Shown: piece after piece, positions 1 through 8,218 of the stretch
How the letters are laid out: every line of letters begins with the position of its first letter
Numbering within the stretch: the first letter of the stretch is position 1
The notes under the pieces: model-generated
What the model was told of the DNA's origin: nothing
Seen by the model: the letters and a program-made list of their open reading frames with translations, nothing else
Database searches by the model: none
Made by a program: the position numbers and the translations under genes
Assembly (NCBI GenBank): GCA_964235495.1
Contig: CAXSAX010000012.1
Coordinates: 1 to 64,000, forward strand
DNA length: 64,000 nucleotides
Reading direction: 5' to 3'
DNA from: LMUY01 sp964235495
GTDB lineage: Bacteria; Pseudomonadota; Alphaproteobacteria; Acetobacterales; Acetobacteraceae

Positions 1-163
1 TCAGGAATACCTCTGGTGAAAGCCTCAGGATGTCCACAAAACCGGGGCAATCCCAATCTCACCACAACCGCTCAATGAAACCGCGGGGCTGCCTGGCAAA
101 AGCGGGTCGCTTGGCGCAAGGGCCCGCGGCCTGTAGGGTCCGTCGCCTCCTGGAGCCCGTCCG
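1..163. other. Left-edge intergenic stretch upstream of proS
   Basis: No coding region, RNA gene or repeat is recognised in these 163 bases. The stretch holds the proS ribosome-binding site (GGAG at 152-155) and a weak promoter candidate listed separately. A minus-strand gene could end just outside the left edge, but nothing visible supports one. Confidence 0.5.
111..139 (+). promoter_or_regulatory. Weak sigma70-like promoter candidate for proS
   Basis: TTGGCG (111-116), a 17-base spacer and TAGGGT (134-139) lie 24 bases before the proS ATG. Spacing is ideal but both hexamers match consensus poorly, so this is only a candidate. Confidence 0.25.
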
Positions 164-1474
164 ATGCGCCTGTCCCGATCCCTGCTTCCCACCCTGAAGG
201 AAACGCCGGCCGAGGCGCAGATCGCGTCGCACCGGCTAATGCTGCGGGCCGGGCTGGTGCGGCAGACTGCGGCCGGCATCTATGCGTGGCTGCCGGCGGG
301 GCAGCGCGTGCTGCGCAACATCGCCCAGGTAGTGCGCGAAGAGCAGGACGCGATCGGCTGCCAGGAGGTGTTGATGCCCACCGTGCAGCCGGCCGACCTC
401 TGGCGGCAGTCCGGCCGCTACGACGCGTACGGCCCGGAGATGCTGCGCTTTGCCGACCGGCACAAGCGGGAATTGCTGTATGGACCGACCAACGAGGAGA
501 TGATCACCGACCTGCTGCGCCAGTCGGTGCACTCGTACCGGCAGTTGCCGCAGATGCTTTACCACATCCAGTGGAAGTTCCGCGACGAGGTGCGGCCCCG
601 CTTCGGCGTGATGCGCGGGCGCGAGTTCCTGATGAAGGACGCCTACAGCTTCGACCTGGACTATGCCGGCGCGGTGCTGAGCTACCGGCGCATGATGCTG
701 GCCTACATGCGGACTTTCCAGCGCCTGGGCGTGAAGGCAATCCCGATGCTGGCGGATAACGGCCCGATCGGCGGAGAGCTCAGCCACGAGTTCATCATCC
801 TAGCGTCCACGGGCGAGAGCGGCGTGTTCTACGACAGCGATTTCGAGAAGATCGACTGGGGAAGCGCTCAGTTCGACACCAACAGTTCTGAAGACATGGA
901 GCGGTTCTATGCGCTCATGACAAGCCTGTATGCGGCAACGGACGAGAAGCATGACCTGGCCGCTTGGGCGCGCGTGCCAGAGGAGCGCCGCCGCGAGGGG
1001 CGAGGTATCGAGGTGGGACATATCTTCTACTTCGGCCGCAAGTACAGCGAGTCGATGAGCCTGAGCGTAGCCGGCGCGGACGGGATGCCAGTAGCGCCAG
1101 AGATGAGCAGCTTCGGGATTGGCATCTCCCGCCTGGTGGGCGCGGTGATCGAGGCCAGCCATGACGAGGCCGGCATCATCTGGCCCGACAGCATCGCCCC
1201 GTTTCGCGCCGCCATCCTGAACCTCAAGCAGGGAGACGCTGCCACCGAGGCGCTCTGCGAGCAGCTATACGCCCGGCTGGGTGCCGTGGCGCTATACGAC
1301 GATCGGGAGGAACGGGCCGGGGTGAAGTTCGCCGACGCCGACCTGATGGGGCATCCGTGGCAGCTGGTGGTAGGGCCGCGCGGGGCGGCGAACGGGAAGG
1401 TCGAGCTGAAGCGCCGGGTGACGGGCGAGCGGGTGGAGCTTTCGGTGGAGGACGCGCTTGCACAATTGGGCTGA
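164..1474 (+). CDS. proS: Prolyl-tRNA synthetase, short alphaproteobacterial type
   Basis: Charges tRNA-Pro with proline in the cytoplasm. The 436-residue product carries the class II synthetase landmarks: TNEE (about 109-112), motif 2 FRDEVRPRFGVMRGREF (139-155), GELSHEF (204-210) and motif 3 SFGIGISRL (306-314), followed by a C-terminal anticodon-binding domain from about 340. Between motifs 2 and 3 there are only about 60 residues instead of the roughly 180-residue editing (INS) domain of E. coli-type ProS. This matches the short form known in Alphaproteobacteria, so mischarged Ala-tRNA-Pro would have to be cleared by a separate factor. The ATG is preceded by GGAG at 152-155 with 8-base spacing. 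The lipoprotein-release permease follows 75 bases downstream on the same strand, an order often seen in Rhodospirillales. Confidence 0.96.
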   Translation: MRLSRSLLPTLKETPAEAQIASHRLMLRAGLVRQTAAGIYAWLPAGQRVLRNIAQVVREEQDAIGCQEVLMPTVQPADLWRQSGRYDAYGPEMLRFADRHKRELLYGPTNEEMITDLLRQSVHSYRQLPQMLYHIQWKFRDEVRPRFGVMRGREFLMKDAYSFDLDYAGAVLSYRRMMLAYMRTFQRLGVKAIPMLADNGPIGGELSHEFIILASTGESGVFYDSDFEKIDWGSAQFDTNSSEDMERFYALMTSLYAATDEKHDLAAWARVPEERRREGRGIEVGHIFYFGRKYSESMSLSVAGADGMPVAPEMSSFGIGISRLVGAVIEASHDEAGIIWPDSIAPFRAAILNLKQGDAATEALCEQLYARLGAVALYDDREERAGVKFADADLMGHPWQLVVGPRGAANGKVELKRRVTGERVELSVEDALAQLG

Positions 1475-1498
1475 TGTGCGCGGCGTCCCTCATCCTGG

Positions 1499-1521
1499 CC
1501 CTCTCCCGCCAGGGAAGAGGG
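1499..1521. repeat. Short GC-rich inverted repeat between proS and the Lol permease
   Basis: CCCTCTCCC (1499-1507), loop GCCA, then GGGAAGAGGG (1512-1521) form an imperfect hairpin. It resembles the CCCTCTCCC-type intergenic palindromes scattered through many proteobacterial genomes. No U-tract follows, so it is not a classical terminator. Confidence 0.45.
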
Positions 1522-1549
1522 GAAGCCTGCTTCCCAAGCAGCCCCGCTG

Positions 1550-2800
1550 ATGTTCGGCCCCTTTGAGCGCGCCGTCGCCGGGCGCTACCTGCGCGCCCGC
1601 CGCGGCGAGCGGTTCGTCTCCGTGATTGCCGGGTTCAGCCTGGTTGGCATCGCGCTCGGTGTCGCCACGCTTATCATCGTCATGTCCGTCATGGGTGGCT
1701 TCAAGGCGGATCTGCTCGGCCGCATCCTCGGCTTCAACGGCGACCTCGGCGTGTATGGCGCGGGCCAGCCGATCACGCGGTATGACGCCGATGCCGCCCG
1801 CATCCGCACCGTGCCCGGCGTGCTCTCCGCCATCCCCGTGGTGGACGGGCAGGTGGCGCTGACCGACGACCGGGGCAACAATGCCGGCGGCTACGTGCGC
1901 GGCATCCGCCAGGCGGATTTGCAGGGCCTGCATGCCGTCAGCGACCACATCGTCGGCGGCTCGCTGGACGCCTTCGCCGGGCCGGACGCCATCGCGATCG
2001 GCGCCACGCTGGCCAGCCGGTTCGGGCTGGCAGCCGGCAGCAAGATCACGCTCATCTCGCCGCAAGGGGCCGCCACCGCGTTCGGCACCATCCCCCGCGT
2101 GCGCGCCTACACGGTGGCCGCGGTGTTCCAGGTGGGGATGAACGACTACGACAGCGGCTACGTGTTCCTGCCGCTGGAAGCAGCCCAGATCTTCTTCCAG
2201 CAGCCGGACCAGGCGACGCAGATCGAGGTGATGGTCGATGACCCGGAGCGCGCCCGCCCGATCGGCCGCGCCATCCTGGCAGCCTTGGGCGACGAGCCGG
2301 TGCGCATCATCGACTGGCAGCAGAACAACAACAGCTTCTTCGCCGCCGTGCAGGTGGAGCAGAACGTGATGTTCCTGATCCTGACGCTCATCATCCTGGT
2401 GGCGGCGTTCAACGTGGTCAGCTCGCTCATCATGATGGTGAAGGACAAGACGCGCGACATCGCCGTGCTGCGCACCATCGGCGCCGGGCGTGGGGCGGTG
2501 CTGAGGATTTTCCTCATGGTGGGCGCATCCGTCGGCGTCACCGGCACGCTGGTGGGCACGCTGCTCGGCGTGCTGTTCTGCCTCAACATCGAGACTCTCC
2601 AGGGCTGGGTGGAGGCCGCGACCGGGCGCACCGTGTTCGATCCCACGGTGTATTACCTCGCCCACCTGCCGGCCAAGCTGGATTGGCACGAGGTGGCGCA
2701 GATCATCGCCATGGCGCTGGCGCTGTCATTGCTGGCGACGCTCTACCCATCCTGGCGCGCCGCCCGCACCGATCCGGTCGAAGCCTTGCGGAATGTCTGA
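1550..2800 (+). CDS. LolC/LolE(LolF)-type lipoprotein-releasing ABC permease
   Basis: Inner-membrane permease that extracts outer-membrane-destined lipoproteins and hands them to LolA. The 416-residue protein has the LolC/E plan: a first membrane helix near residues 22-48 (the start of the core family signature around VSVIAGFSLVGIALGVATL), a large periplasmic domain to about 265, then three helices near 272-297, 318-345 and 378-402. It ends with the FtsX-type tail DPVEALR. Only one permease gene is present before lolD, so the complex is probably built from a single LolF-like subunit rather than a LolC-LolE pair (inference). The stop overlaps the lolD start by 8 bases, indicating translational coupling. 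Confidence 0.9.
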   Translation: MFGPFERAVAGRYLRARRGERFVSVIAGFSLVGIALGVATLIIVMSVMGGFKADLLGRILGFNGDLGVYGAGQPITRYDADAARIRTVPGVLSAIPVVDGQVALTDDRGNNAGGYVRGIRQADLQGLHAVSDHIVGGSLDAFAGPDAIAIGATLASRFGLAAGSKITLISPQGAATAFGTIPRVRAYTVAAVFQVGMNDYDSGYVFLPLEAAQIFFQQPDQATQIEVMVDDPERARPIGRAILAALGDEPVRIIDWQQNNNSFFAAVQVEQNVMFLILTLIILVAAFNVVSSLIMMVKDKTRDIAVLRTIGAGRGAVLRIFLMVGASVGVTGTLVGTLLGVLFCLNIETLQGWVEAATGRTVFDPTVYYLAHLPAKLDWHEVAQIIAMALALSLLATLYPSWRAARTDPVEALRNV

Positions 2801-3470
2801 TCCTTTGATGCTGCGCGCCGTCAGCCGCAGCTACCGCACGGGGGACGGCGCGCTGCACGTCCTGCGCGGTGCGGACCTTGCGCTGCGCCCCGGCGAGATT
2901 GTGGCGCTGGTGGCGCCCTCCGGCACCGGTAAATCCACCCTGCTGCACCTGGCTGGCTTGCTGGAGCGGCCCGATGCGGGCGCCGTGCTGGTTGACGGCC
3001 TGGATGCCGGCGCGTTGCCAGACCCGGCGCGTACCGCCATCCGCCGTGATTCCATCGGCTTCGTGTACCAGTTCCACCATCTGCTCGGCGAGTTCACCGC
3101 GCTGGAGAATGTGGTGCTGCCCCAGCTGATCGCGGGCGTGCGCCGGCGGGACGCGGAGGCGCGGGCACGCGACCTGCTGGGCGCGCTGGGCCTCGCCGCC
3201 CGCACCGGGCACGAGCCGGGCAAACTGTCCGGCGGCGAGCAGCAGCGCGTGGCCATCGCCCGTGCCCTGGCCAACGCCCCCCGCGTGCTGCTGGCGGACG
3301 AGCCGACCGGCAACCTGGACGTGGGTACGTCCGGGGTGGTGTTCGACGCCCTGCTGGCGGCGGTGCGCGGGCAGGGCGTGGCCGCGCTGATCGCCACCCA
3401 CAACCCGGAGCTGGCGGCGCGCATGGACCGCCGGGTGACGCTGCGGGACGGCCAGGTGGTCGCCGCCTGA
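2793..3470 (+). CDS. lolD: Lipoprotein-releasing ABC transporter ATPase LolD
   Basis: ATPase subunit that powers the adjacent lipoprotein-release permease. The 225-residue protein has Walker A APSGTGKST (41-49), a Q-loop region YQFHHLL (92-98), the ABC signature LSGGEQQR (145-152), Walker B VLLADEPTG (165-173) and an H-loop histidine in IATHN near the C terminus. The length is normal for LolD, and the DEPTGNLD block is typical of the LolD/MacB/FtsE clade. The ATG lies inside the last codons of the permease gene. In many relatives dnaE follows; here a palindromic repeat and an MFS gene follow instead. Confidence 0.94.
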   Translation: MSDPLMLRAVSRSYRTGDGALHVLRGADLALRPGEIVALVAPSGTGKSTLLHLAGLLERPDAGAVLVDGLDAGALPDPARTAIRRDSIGFVYQFHHLLGEFTALENVVLPQLIAGVRRRDAEARARDLLGALGLAARTGHEPGKLSGGEQQRVAIARALANAPRVLLADEPTGNLDVGTSGVVFDALLAAVRGQGVAALIATHNPELAARMDRRVTLRDGQVVAA

Positions 3471-3477
3471 CCGCTTC

Positions 3478-3532
3478 ATATCAGGTGTCCAGAGGACGAC
3501 CGTCCTCTGGTAGGGTGCGGGGCAAAGCCCCG
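3478..3532 (+). repeat. Two-hairpin intergenic repeat, copy 1 (lolD/MFS gap)
   Basis: Hairpin A is CCAGAGGAC (3489-3497), loop GACC, GTCCTCTGG (3502-3510). Hairpin B is CGGGGC (3518-3523), loop AAA, GCCCCG (3527-3532). The flank plus hairpin A (3478-3510) is nearly identical to the reverse complement of the rpoB-rpoC copy, with one difference in the loop. The unit ends directly before the GAGGAG ribosome-binding site of the next gene. Confidence 0.8.
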
Positions 3533-3545
3533 CCGAGGAGATGCC

Positions 3546-4844
3546 ATGCTGGCTGAACCGCTCGCCCGTCTGCTGGCTCGCCGCGGCATCCATTACGGCT
3601 GGGTGGTCGCCGCCACGGCGTTCCTCGTCATGCTGTCCACCGCCGCCGCGGTCGGCATGCCCGGCGTGCTGATCCGCCCGTTGCAGCACGAATACGGCTG
3701 GAGCCTCAGCAGCATCTCCGGCCCGCTGGCGCTGCGGCTGGTGTTGTTCGGAGCCATGGCGCCGTTCGCGGCGGCTTTGATGGCGCGCTACGGCCTGCGT
3801 GCCGTGGTGCTGACGGCGCTCAGCCTGATCGTGGCCGGGCTGGGCGCTGCCACGCTGTTCATGGGGACGCTGTGGCAGCTTTGGCTGCTGTGGGGCGGCG
3901 TGGTGGGCATCGGCACTGGGCTGACGGCGCTGGTGCTGGGCGCCACTGTCGCCAGCCGATGGTTCACAGCCCGCCGCGGGCTGGTGATCGGTCTGCTGAC
4001 CGCTAGCTCCGCCACGGGGCAGCTCGTCTTCCTGCCGCTGGCCGCGTGGCTGGCGCAGCATTACGGCTGGCGCGTGGCGTTGGTCCCGGCGCTGCTCTCT
4101 TGCGCCGTGGCCGCCGTGCTGGCCGTGCTGTTGCTGCGCGACCGCCCAGCCGACCTCGGCTTGCTGCCGTACGGCGAACCGGCCGGCGCGCCGTTGGCAT
4201 ACGCGCCGGCCCTGACGGGCTCGTCGGTAGGCGCAGCCTTCGCGATCCTGGCGGAGGCGGCGCGCACCCGGGTCTTTTGGCTGCTGTTCGGCACCTTCTT
4301 CATGTGCGGCCTGTCCACCAACGGGCTGATCCAGACGCATTTCCTGCCGTTCTGCGCCGATTTTGGCGTCCCCGAAGTGGTCGCCGCTTCCTTGCTGGCC
4401 ACCATGGGCGCGTTCGACTTCGTGGGCACGGTCGCGTCCGGCTGGCTGTCTGACCGGTTTGACGGACGACGGCTGCTGTTCTGGTACTACGGGCTGCGCG
4501 GCCTGTCGCTGCTGTACTTGCCGTTCTCGTCGTTCAGCTTCTACGGCCTCTCGATGTTCGCGCTGTTCTACGGGCTGGACTGGATCGCCACCGTGCCGCC
4601 GACTGTGCGCCTGGCTGGGTCCGCGTTCGGGCGGGAGAAGGCGCCGCTGGTGTTCGGCTGGGTGTTCACGGCCCATCAGCTGGGCGCCGCCACGGCGGCG
4701 TTCGGCGCAGGCTGGTCGCGGGATGCGCTGTCCACGTATATGCCGGCGTTTGTGGTGGCAGGGACGGGTTGCCTGGTTGCGGCGGCCGCGTGCGCCTTGA
4801 CCCGGCGGCCTGCTGTGGCCACCCGCGCCACTATTGCGGCATAG
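3546..4844 (+). CDS. MFS transporter, substrate unknown
   Basis: Twelve-helix major facilitator superfamily permease of 432 residues, inner membrane. Hydrophobic helices run the length of the protein. The loop after helix 2 (FAAALMARYGLRAVVL) resembles motif A, and a second loop, SGWLSDRFDGRRLL, occupies the equivalent place in the C-terminal half. It looks like the monocarboxylate/oxalate-formate antiporter branch of the MFS (inference from overall pattern, not from a search). The start is well supported by GAGGAG at 3535-3540. The neighbours (lolD upstream, a kinase downstream) give no clue to its substrate. Confidence 0.8.
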   Translation: MLAEPLARLLARRGIHYGWVVAATAFLVMLSTAAAVGMPGVLIRPLQHEYGWSLSSISGPLALRLVLFGAMAPFAAALMARYGLRAVVLTALSLIVAGLGAATLFMGTLWQLWLLWGGVVGIGTGLTALVLGATVASRWFTARRGLVIGLLTASSATGQLVFLPLAAWLAQHYGWRVALVPALLSCAVAAVLAVLLLRDRPADLGLLPYGEPAGAPLAYAPALTGSSVGAAFAILAEAARTRVFWLLFGTFFMCGLSTNGLIQTHFLPFCADFGVPEVVAASLLATMGAFDFVGTVASGWLSDRFDGRRLLFWYYGLRGLSLLYLPFSSFSFYGLSMFALFYGLDWIATVPPTVRLAGSAFGREKAPLVFGWVFTAHQLGAATAAFGAGWSRDALSTYMPAFVVAGTGCLVAAAACALTRRPAVATRATIAA

Positions 4845-4852
4845 CTGCGGCG

Positions 4853-5380
4853 ATGACGCAGGAGCGCCCGGTGTTGGTCGTGTTCAGTGGATTGCCGGGC
4901 ACGGGCAAGACGACCCTCTCGACGGCGCTTGCGCAGCGGCTGGGCGCCCTTCACCTGCGCATCGACGTGATCGAGCAAGCCATACAGGCCGTCGGCATCG
5001 GCGAGGTGGGCGCTGCTGGCTACGCGGTGGCGAATGCCCTGGCAGAAGCCAACTTGCGGCTGGGCCGGACGGTCGTTGCAGATTGCGTCAACCCAGTGCG
5101 CGAGAGCCGGCTTGGATGGCACGGCGTCGCCTCACGGTCGTCTGCACGGATCGCCGACATTCACCTGTTCTGTTCCGACGCTGCCGAGCATCGGCGCCGT
5201 GTGGAGGAACGTGCAAGCGACATCCCCGGTCACGTGCTGCCGACGTGGGAAGGGGTGATGCGTTACGAGTTCGAGGAGCGCATGGACGGGCATCTGCCGC
5301 TTGATACGGCGGCCCTGTCGCCTGAACAACTGGTCCAGCAATGCGTAGCTTATGTTCTCGATGGCCGGCAAAGCACTTGA
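4853..5380 (+). CDS. Small P-loop kinase (AAA_33/zeta-like), function unknown
   Basis: A 175-residue ATP-binding protein with Walker A GLPGTGKTT (13-21) and the length of small metabolite kinases such as adenylylsulfate-, shikimate- or gluconate-kinase-like proteins. An aspartate follows beta 2 (LRIDVIEQAI). HLFCSDAAEHRRRVEER contains the arginine-rich lid common to this fold. The ATG at 4853 is chosen because the N-terminal extension open upstream overlaps the MFS gene and is arginine/cysteine-rich and unlike the family. It lies 8 bases after the MFS stop, so the two are probably co-transcribed. The substrate cannot be read from sequence. Confidence 0.75.
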   Translation: MTQERPVLVVFSGLPGTGKTTLSTALAQRLGALHLRIDVIEQAIQAVGIGEVGAAGYAVANALAEANLRLGRTVVADCVNPVRESRLGWHGVASRSSARIADIHLFCSDAAEHRRRVEERASDIPGHVLPTWEGVMRYEFEERMDGHLPLDTAALSPEQLVQQCVAYVLDGRQST

Positions 5381-5517
5381 GGCATTCTCACGCTGACTGG
5401 CGACAGCCCTGCGATAATTGTAGCTGACCAAGCCGCGCCAGGGGAAAGCATCAAAATCGTTGCAAGACCGGTGCGGTACGGTTTACCTGGGCCATGCTGC
5501 AGGCGAAGGATTGCAGG

Positions 5518-6306
5518 ATGGGCCAAGCTGCTGTTCAGGTTGCCGCCAAAGCTGACCGATCCCGGCAATTCTACGTCTGGATGTCCGGCATCTGCCTGAC
5601 GATCGCGGTGCTCGGATTCATGCCGACCTATTTCTGGCCGCTTGCCCACGGCACCTTCGCGGCGGAACCCGTCGTTCATATCCACGGGCTGATCCTGTTT
5701 TCCTGGGTTTTGCTGTTCTTCACCCAGAGCCTGCTGGTGGTGCGCGGTAGGGTGCTGGCGCACCGTGAATGGGGGCTGCTCGGCATAGCCGTGATGACGG
5801 GAGTGATCTTCATTGTCGTCACGCTTGTTTCCATGCGCATCAGGCAAGCCTCGGCGCCTGGAATGCCGGTGGAGTTGACGCATGACGTGCGTGCCTTCGA
5901 ATGGCCGGTCTTCAGCAGCGTGCTGTTCCTGGCCGCGCTGTTCACGCTGGCGGTCATGACAACCAGGCGGCCGCAGGTGCACAAGCGGCTGTTGCTGCTG
6001 GCAACGATTTCCATGCTGGGCGCGCCGATCGGGCGCTGGTTCAACGTGCTTCTGGCGCCTCCGCCGGATCCCGACGCGTCGGAACTGAGCGTGCCGCCGG
6101 TCTTTGTGCTGATTCCACCATCCCTTCTCGGCGATCTGCTGATCGTCGTGGCAATGGTCTATGACTGGCGGATCCGGGGCCGGCCGCATGAGGTGTATCT
6201 GATCGGTGGCAGCGCGTTGCTGCTGATCCAGGTCACTGCCGTGCCAGTGTCGGCGTCGTCTGCCTGGCCAGCCGTGGCGACCGCACTGGGCCACTTGGCG
6301 GGCTGA
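5518..6306 (+). CDS. Seven-helix integral membrane protein, unknown function
   Basis: A 262-residue membrane protein with about seven hydrophobic helices and histidines at helix ends (HIHGLILFSWVLLF, HREWG, HKRLLLL). This pattern is seen in several poorly characterised bacterial families, some heme- or metal-associated. I cannot assign it to a named function. An in-frame ATG at 5494 exists, but the ATG at 5518 is preferred because GAAGGA at 5505-5510 sits 7 bases before it. The gene stands alone: 137 bases separate it from the kinase upstream, and it converges on gntK, only 15 bases away. Confidence 0.7.
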   Translation: MGQAAVQVAAKADRSRQFYVWMSGICLTIAVLGFMPTYFWPLAHGTFAAEPVVHIHGLILFSWVLLFFTQSLLVVRGRVLAHREWGLLGIAVMTGVIFIVVTLVSMRIRQASAPGMPVELTHDVRAFEWPVFSSVLFLAALFTLAVMTTRRPQVHKRLLLLATISMLGAPIGRWFNVLLAPPPDPDASELSVPPVFVLIPPSLLGDLLIVVAMVYDWRIRGRPHEVYLIGGSALLLIQVTAVPVSASSAWPAVATALGHLAG

Positions 6307-6321
6307 AGAAGCAAGCCCGCG

Positions 6322-6822
6322 CTAGGCTTCGAGCCGCCCCAGCACCGCGGCCACCGTCCCCTCCACGCTGTCCCCCACATCCACCTCGATCACGTGCTCG
6401 TCCGCCGCCGGCTCCTCCAGCGTGGCCAGTTGGCTGTCCAGCAGGGCAGGCGGCATAAACTCGTGGTGGCGGCTGTGGACATGCGCCTCCAGCACCTGCC
6501 GGGTGCCGTGCAGATAGACGATCTGCACCCCGGGCTTGCCGTTGCCGATGCGGTCGCGGTAGGCGCGGCGCAGGGCGGAGCAGGTGATGATGGCGTCCTG
6601 CCCGGCCCGTAGATTCGCGTCGATCCAGCGCGCGATGATGTCGAGCCAGGGCGCGCGGTCCTCGTCGGTCAACGGCGTGCCGGCAGCCATCTTCTCGCGG
6701 TTCGCCACGGGGTGCAGCCGGTCGCCTTCCTGGAACATCCAGCCGAGCTCGGCGGCTACCCGCTCCGCCACCGTCGTCTTGCCGGAGCCGGAGACGCCCA
6801 TCACCACGACCACGCGGCTCAC
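6322..6822 (-). CDS. gntK: Gluconokinase
   Basis: Phosphorylates gluconate to 6-phosphogluconate, the entry point to the pentose-phosphate pathway for gluconate. The 166-residue protein matches the GntK/IdnK family: P-loop GVSGSGKTT (9-17), then the typical EGDRLHPVANREKMAAGTPL segment (32-51), which places the substrate-binding Asp/His region, and TCSALRRAYRD. It is the last gene of the minus-strand operon and its ATG overlaps the rpiA stop by 4 bases. In acetic acid bacteria gluconate arises from periplasmic glucose oxidation, so this gene links that route to the cytoplasmic pathway (family knowledge). Confidence 0.94.
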   Translation of the reverse strand: MSRVVVVMGVSGSGKTTVAERVAAELGWMFQEGDRLHPVANREKMAAGTPLTDEDRAPWLDIIARWIDANLRAGQDAIITCSALRRAYRDRIGNGKPGVQIVYLHGTRQVLEAHVHSRHHEFMPPALLDSQLATLEEPAADEHVIEVDVGDSVEGTVAAVLGRLEA

Positions 6823-7508
6823 CGCCCGAGTCTCCTCACGCCGGCCGGGTCGGCCACGAAGACGGTGGTGGTGCGGCCGATGAATAGCCCGGTTTCAACC
6901 ACGCCCACGATGGCCTGCAACTGAGCGTCCAGCGCCGCCGGGTCGGGGATGGGGGCTACGTGGCAATCCAGGATGAAGTTGCCGCCATCCGTGAGATAGG
7001 GATTGCCTTCGGCGTCCATGCGTCGCGCCGGCAGGCCGCCCAAATCCTCAATGCGTTGCGCAGTGGCTTGCCAGCCGAACCGCGTCACTTCCACGGGGAT
7101 CAGCGAATTCATCCCGAGCCGGTCCACCAGCTTGCCGCCATCGACCACGATCAGCAGCTTGGCGCTGGCCTGCGCCACCATCTTCTCCCGCAACAAGGCG
7201 CCACCCAAGCCTTTGACGAGGTTCAGCGAACCTTGCTCCACCGCGTCCGCGCCGTCGATGGTGAGGTCAAGCTTGGTGCGGCGGCCCAGCTCCACCAGCG
7301 TGATGCCGCCGTCGCGGGCCTGCGCCGCGCTGCGTTCAGAGGTGGGGACGGCCGTGATGCGCAGGCCGCCGCGCACGCGCTCGATCAGCTTGGCGATGGC
7401 GAAGGCCGCGGTGGAGCCGGTGCCGAGTCCCACCGCCATGCCGTCCTCCACCAGCGCCGCCGCGGCTTCGGCCGCGTCCCGCTTCAGGGTGGCGTTCGGG
7501 TCGGTCAT
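6819..7508 (-). CDS. rpiA: Ribose-5-phosphate isomerase A
   Basis: Interconverts ribulose-5-phosphate and ribose-5-phosphate. The 229-residue product has the RpiA hallmarks: phosphate loop GLGTGST (27-33), the acid motif DLTIDGADAV (about 80-90), KGLGGALLREK (about 99-109) carrying the catalytic region, and VDGGKLVDRLG. It overlaps both neighbours by 4 bases (pgl upstream, gntK downstream), so translation is coupled through pgl-rpiA-gntK. Confidence 0.95.
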   Translation of the reverse strand: MTDPNATLKRDAAEAAAALVEDGMAVGLGTGSTAAFAIAKLIERVRGGLRITAVPTSERSAAQARDGGITLVELGRRTKLDLTIDGADAVEQGSLNLVKGLGGALLREKMVAQASAKLLIVVDGGKLVDRLGMNSLIPVEVTRFGWQATAQRIEDLGGLPARRMDAEGNPYLTDGGNFILDCHVAPIPDPAALDAQLQAIVGVVETGLFIGRTTTVFVADPAGVRRLGR

Positions 7509-8218
7509 GCCGGGGCCGCGGCGCGATCGGTGAACCAGTGCAGCTCGCCCACCGGGTGCATGCCCACTGCGGGCAGGGCCACATCGCCCGCGAGCGCCCG
7601 GGCCAGGATGTCCCGCTTGCCAGCCCCCGCAGCGAGGAAGGCCACGGCGCGGCTGCTATCCAGCGCCGGGTAGGTCAGGCTCAGCCGCGGCTCCGGCTTG
7701 GCGCCGACCACGGCGGCGGTCCAGGCGGTGCGCTCGCCCAATGCCGCCACGCCGGGAAACAGGGAGGCGGTGTGGCCGTCCTCGCCCAGGCCCAGGAACG
7801 TGACGTCGAACAGCGGCCGCGCGGGGTCCAGCGTATCGGCGCCGTAAAACCGCTTGAGCGTGTCAGCGTAGTGCAGGGCGGCATGCTCCGGGTCGCCGTC
7901 CGTCTGCCACGGGTGCACCTGCACGTCCGGCAGGGGCACATGGGACAGCATCGCCTCGCGCGCCATGCGGTAGTTGCTGTCCGGGTGGTCGGGCGGCACG
8001 AGCCGTTCGTCGCCGAAGAAGACGTGGGTGCGGTCCCAAGGGAACCGGCTGCGGTATGGCTCCTGCGCCAGCAGCGTGTAGGTGGCCTTGGGCGTGGAGC
8101 CGCCGGACAGGCACCAGGCGAAGCGGCCTGGCGTCGCCAATGCACGCTCCAGCAGCCAGTCGGCTGCCCGGCGCGCCACGGCGGCGCTATCGGCCTGCAC
8201 GTCCACGGCGCCGTTCAT
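7505..8218 (-). CDS. pgl: 6-phosphogluconolactonase
   Basis: Hydrolyses 6-phosphogluconolactone to 6-phosphogluconate, the second oxidative step after Zwf. The 237-residue product belongs to the NagB/Pgl fold: LSGGSTP (37-43), FFGDERLVPPDHPDSNY (about 72-88) and GLGEDGHTASLFPG, which carries the catalytic His. The length is typical of DevB-type Pgl. It overlaps the HAD gene upstream and rpiA downstream by 4 bases each. Confidence 0.95.
   Translation of the reverse strand: MNGAVDVQADSAAVARRAADWLLERALATPGRFAWCLSGGSTPKATYTLLAQEPYRSRFPWDRTHVFFGDERLVPPDHPDSNYRMAREAMLSHVPLPDVQVHPWQTDGDPEHAALHYADTLKRFYGADTLDPARPLFDVTFLGLGEDGHTASLFPGVAALGERTAWTAAVVGAKPEPRLSLTYPALDSSRAVAFLAAGAGKRDILARALAGDVALPAVGMHPVGELHWFTDRAAAPA

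Noticed and set aside
3478..3532. Hairpins after lolD as a simple Rho-independent terminator
   Set aside because: No U-tract, and the same modules recur at unrelated loci in both orientations, so a dispersed repeat explains them better.
2703..4676. Minus-strand open frame opposite lolD and the MFS gene
   Set aside because: Gln/Arg/His-rich complement of real genes; no ribosome-binding site and no domain.
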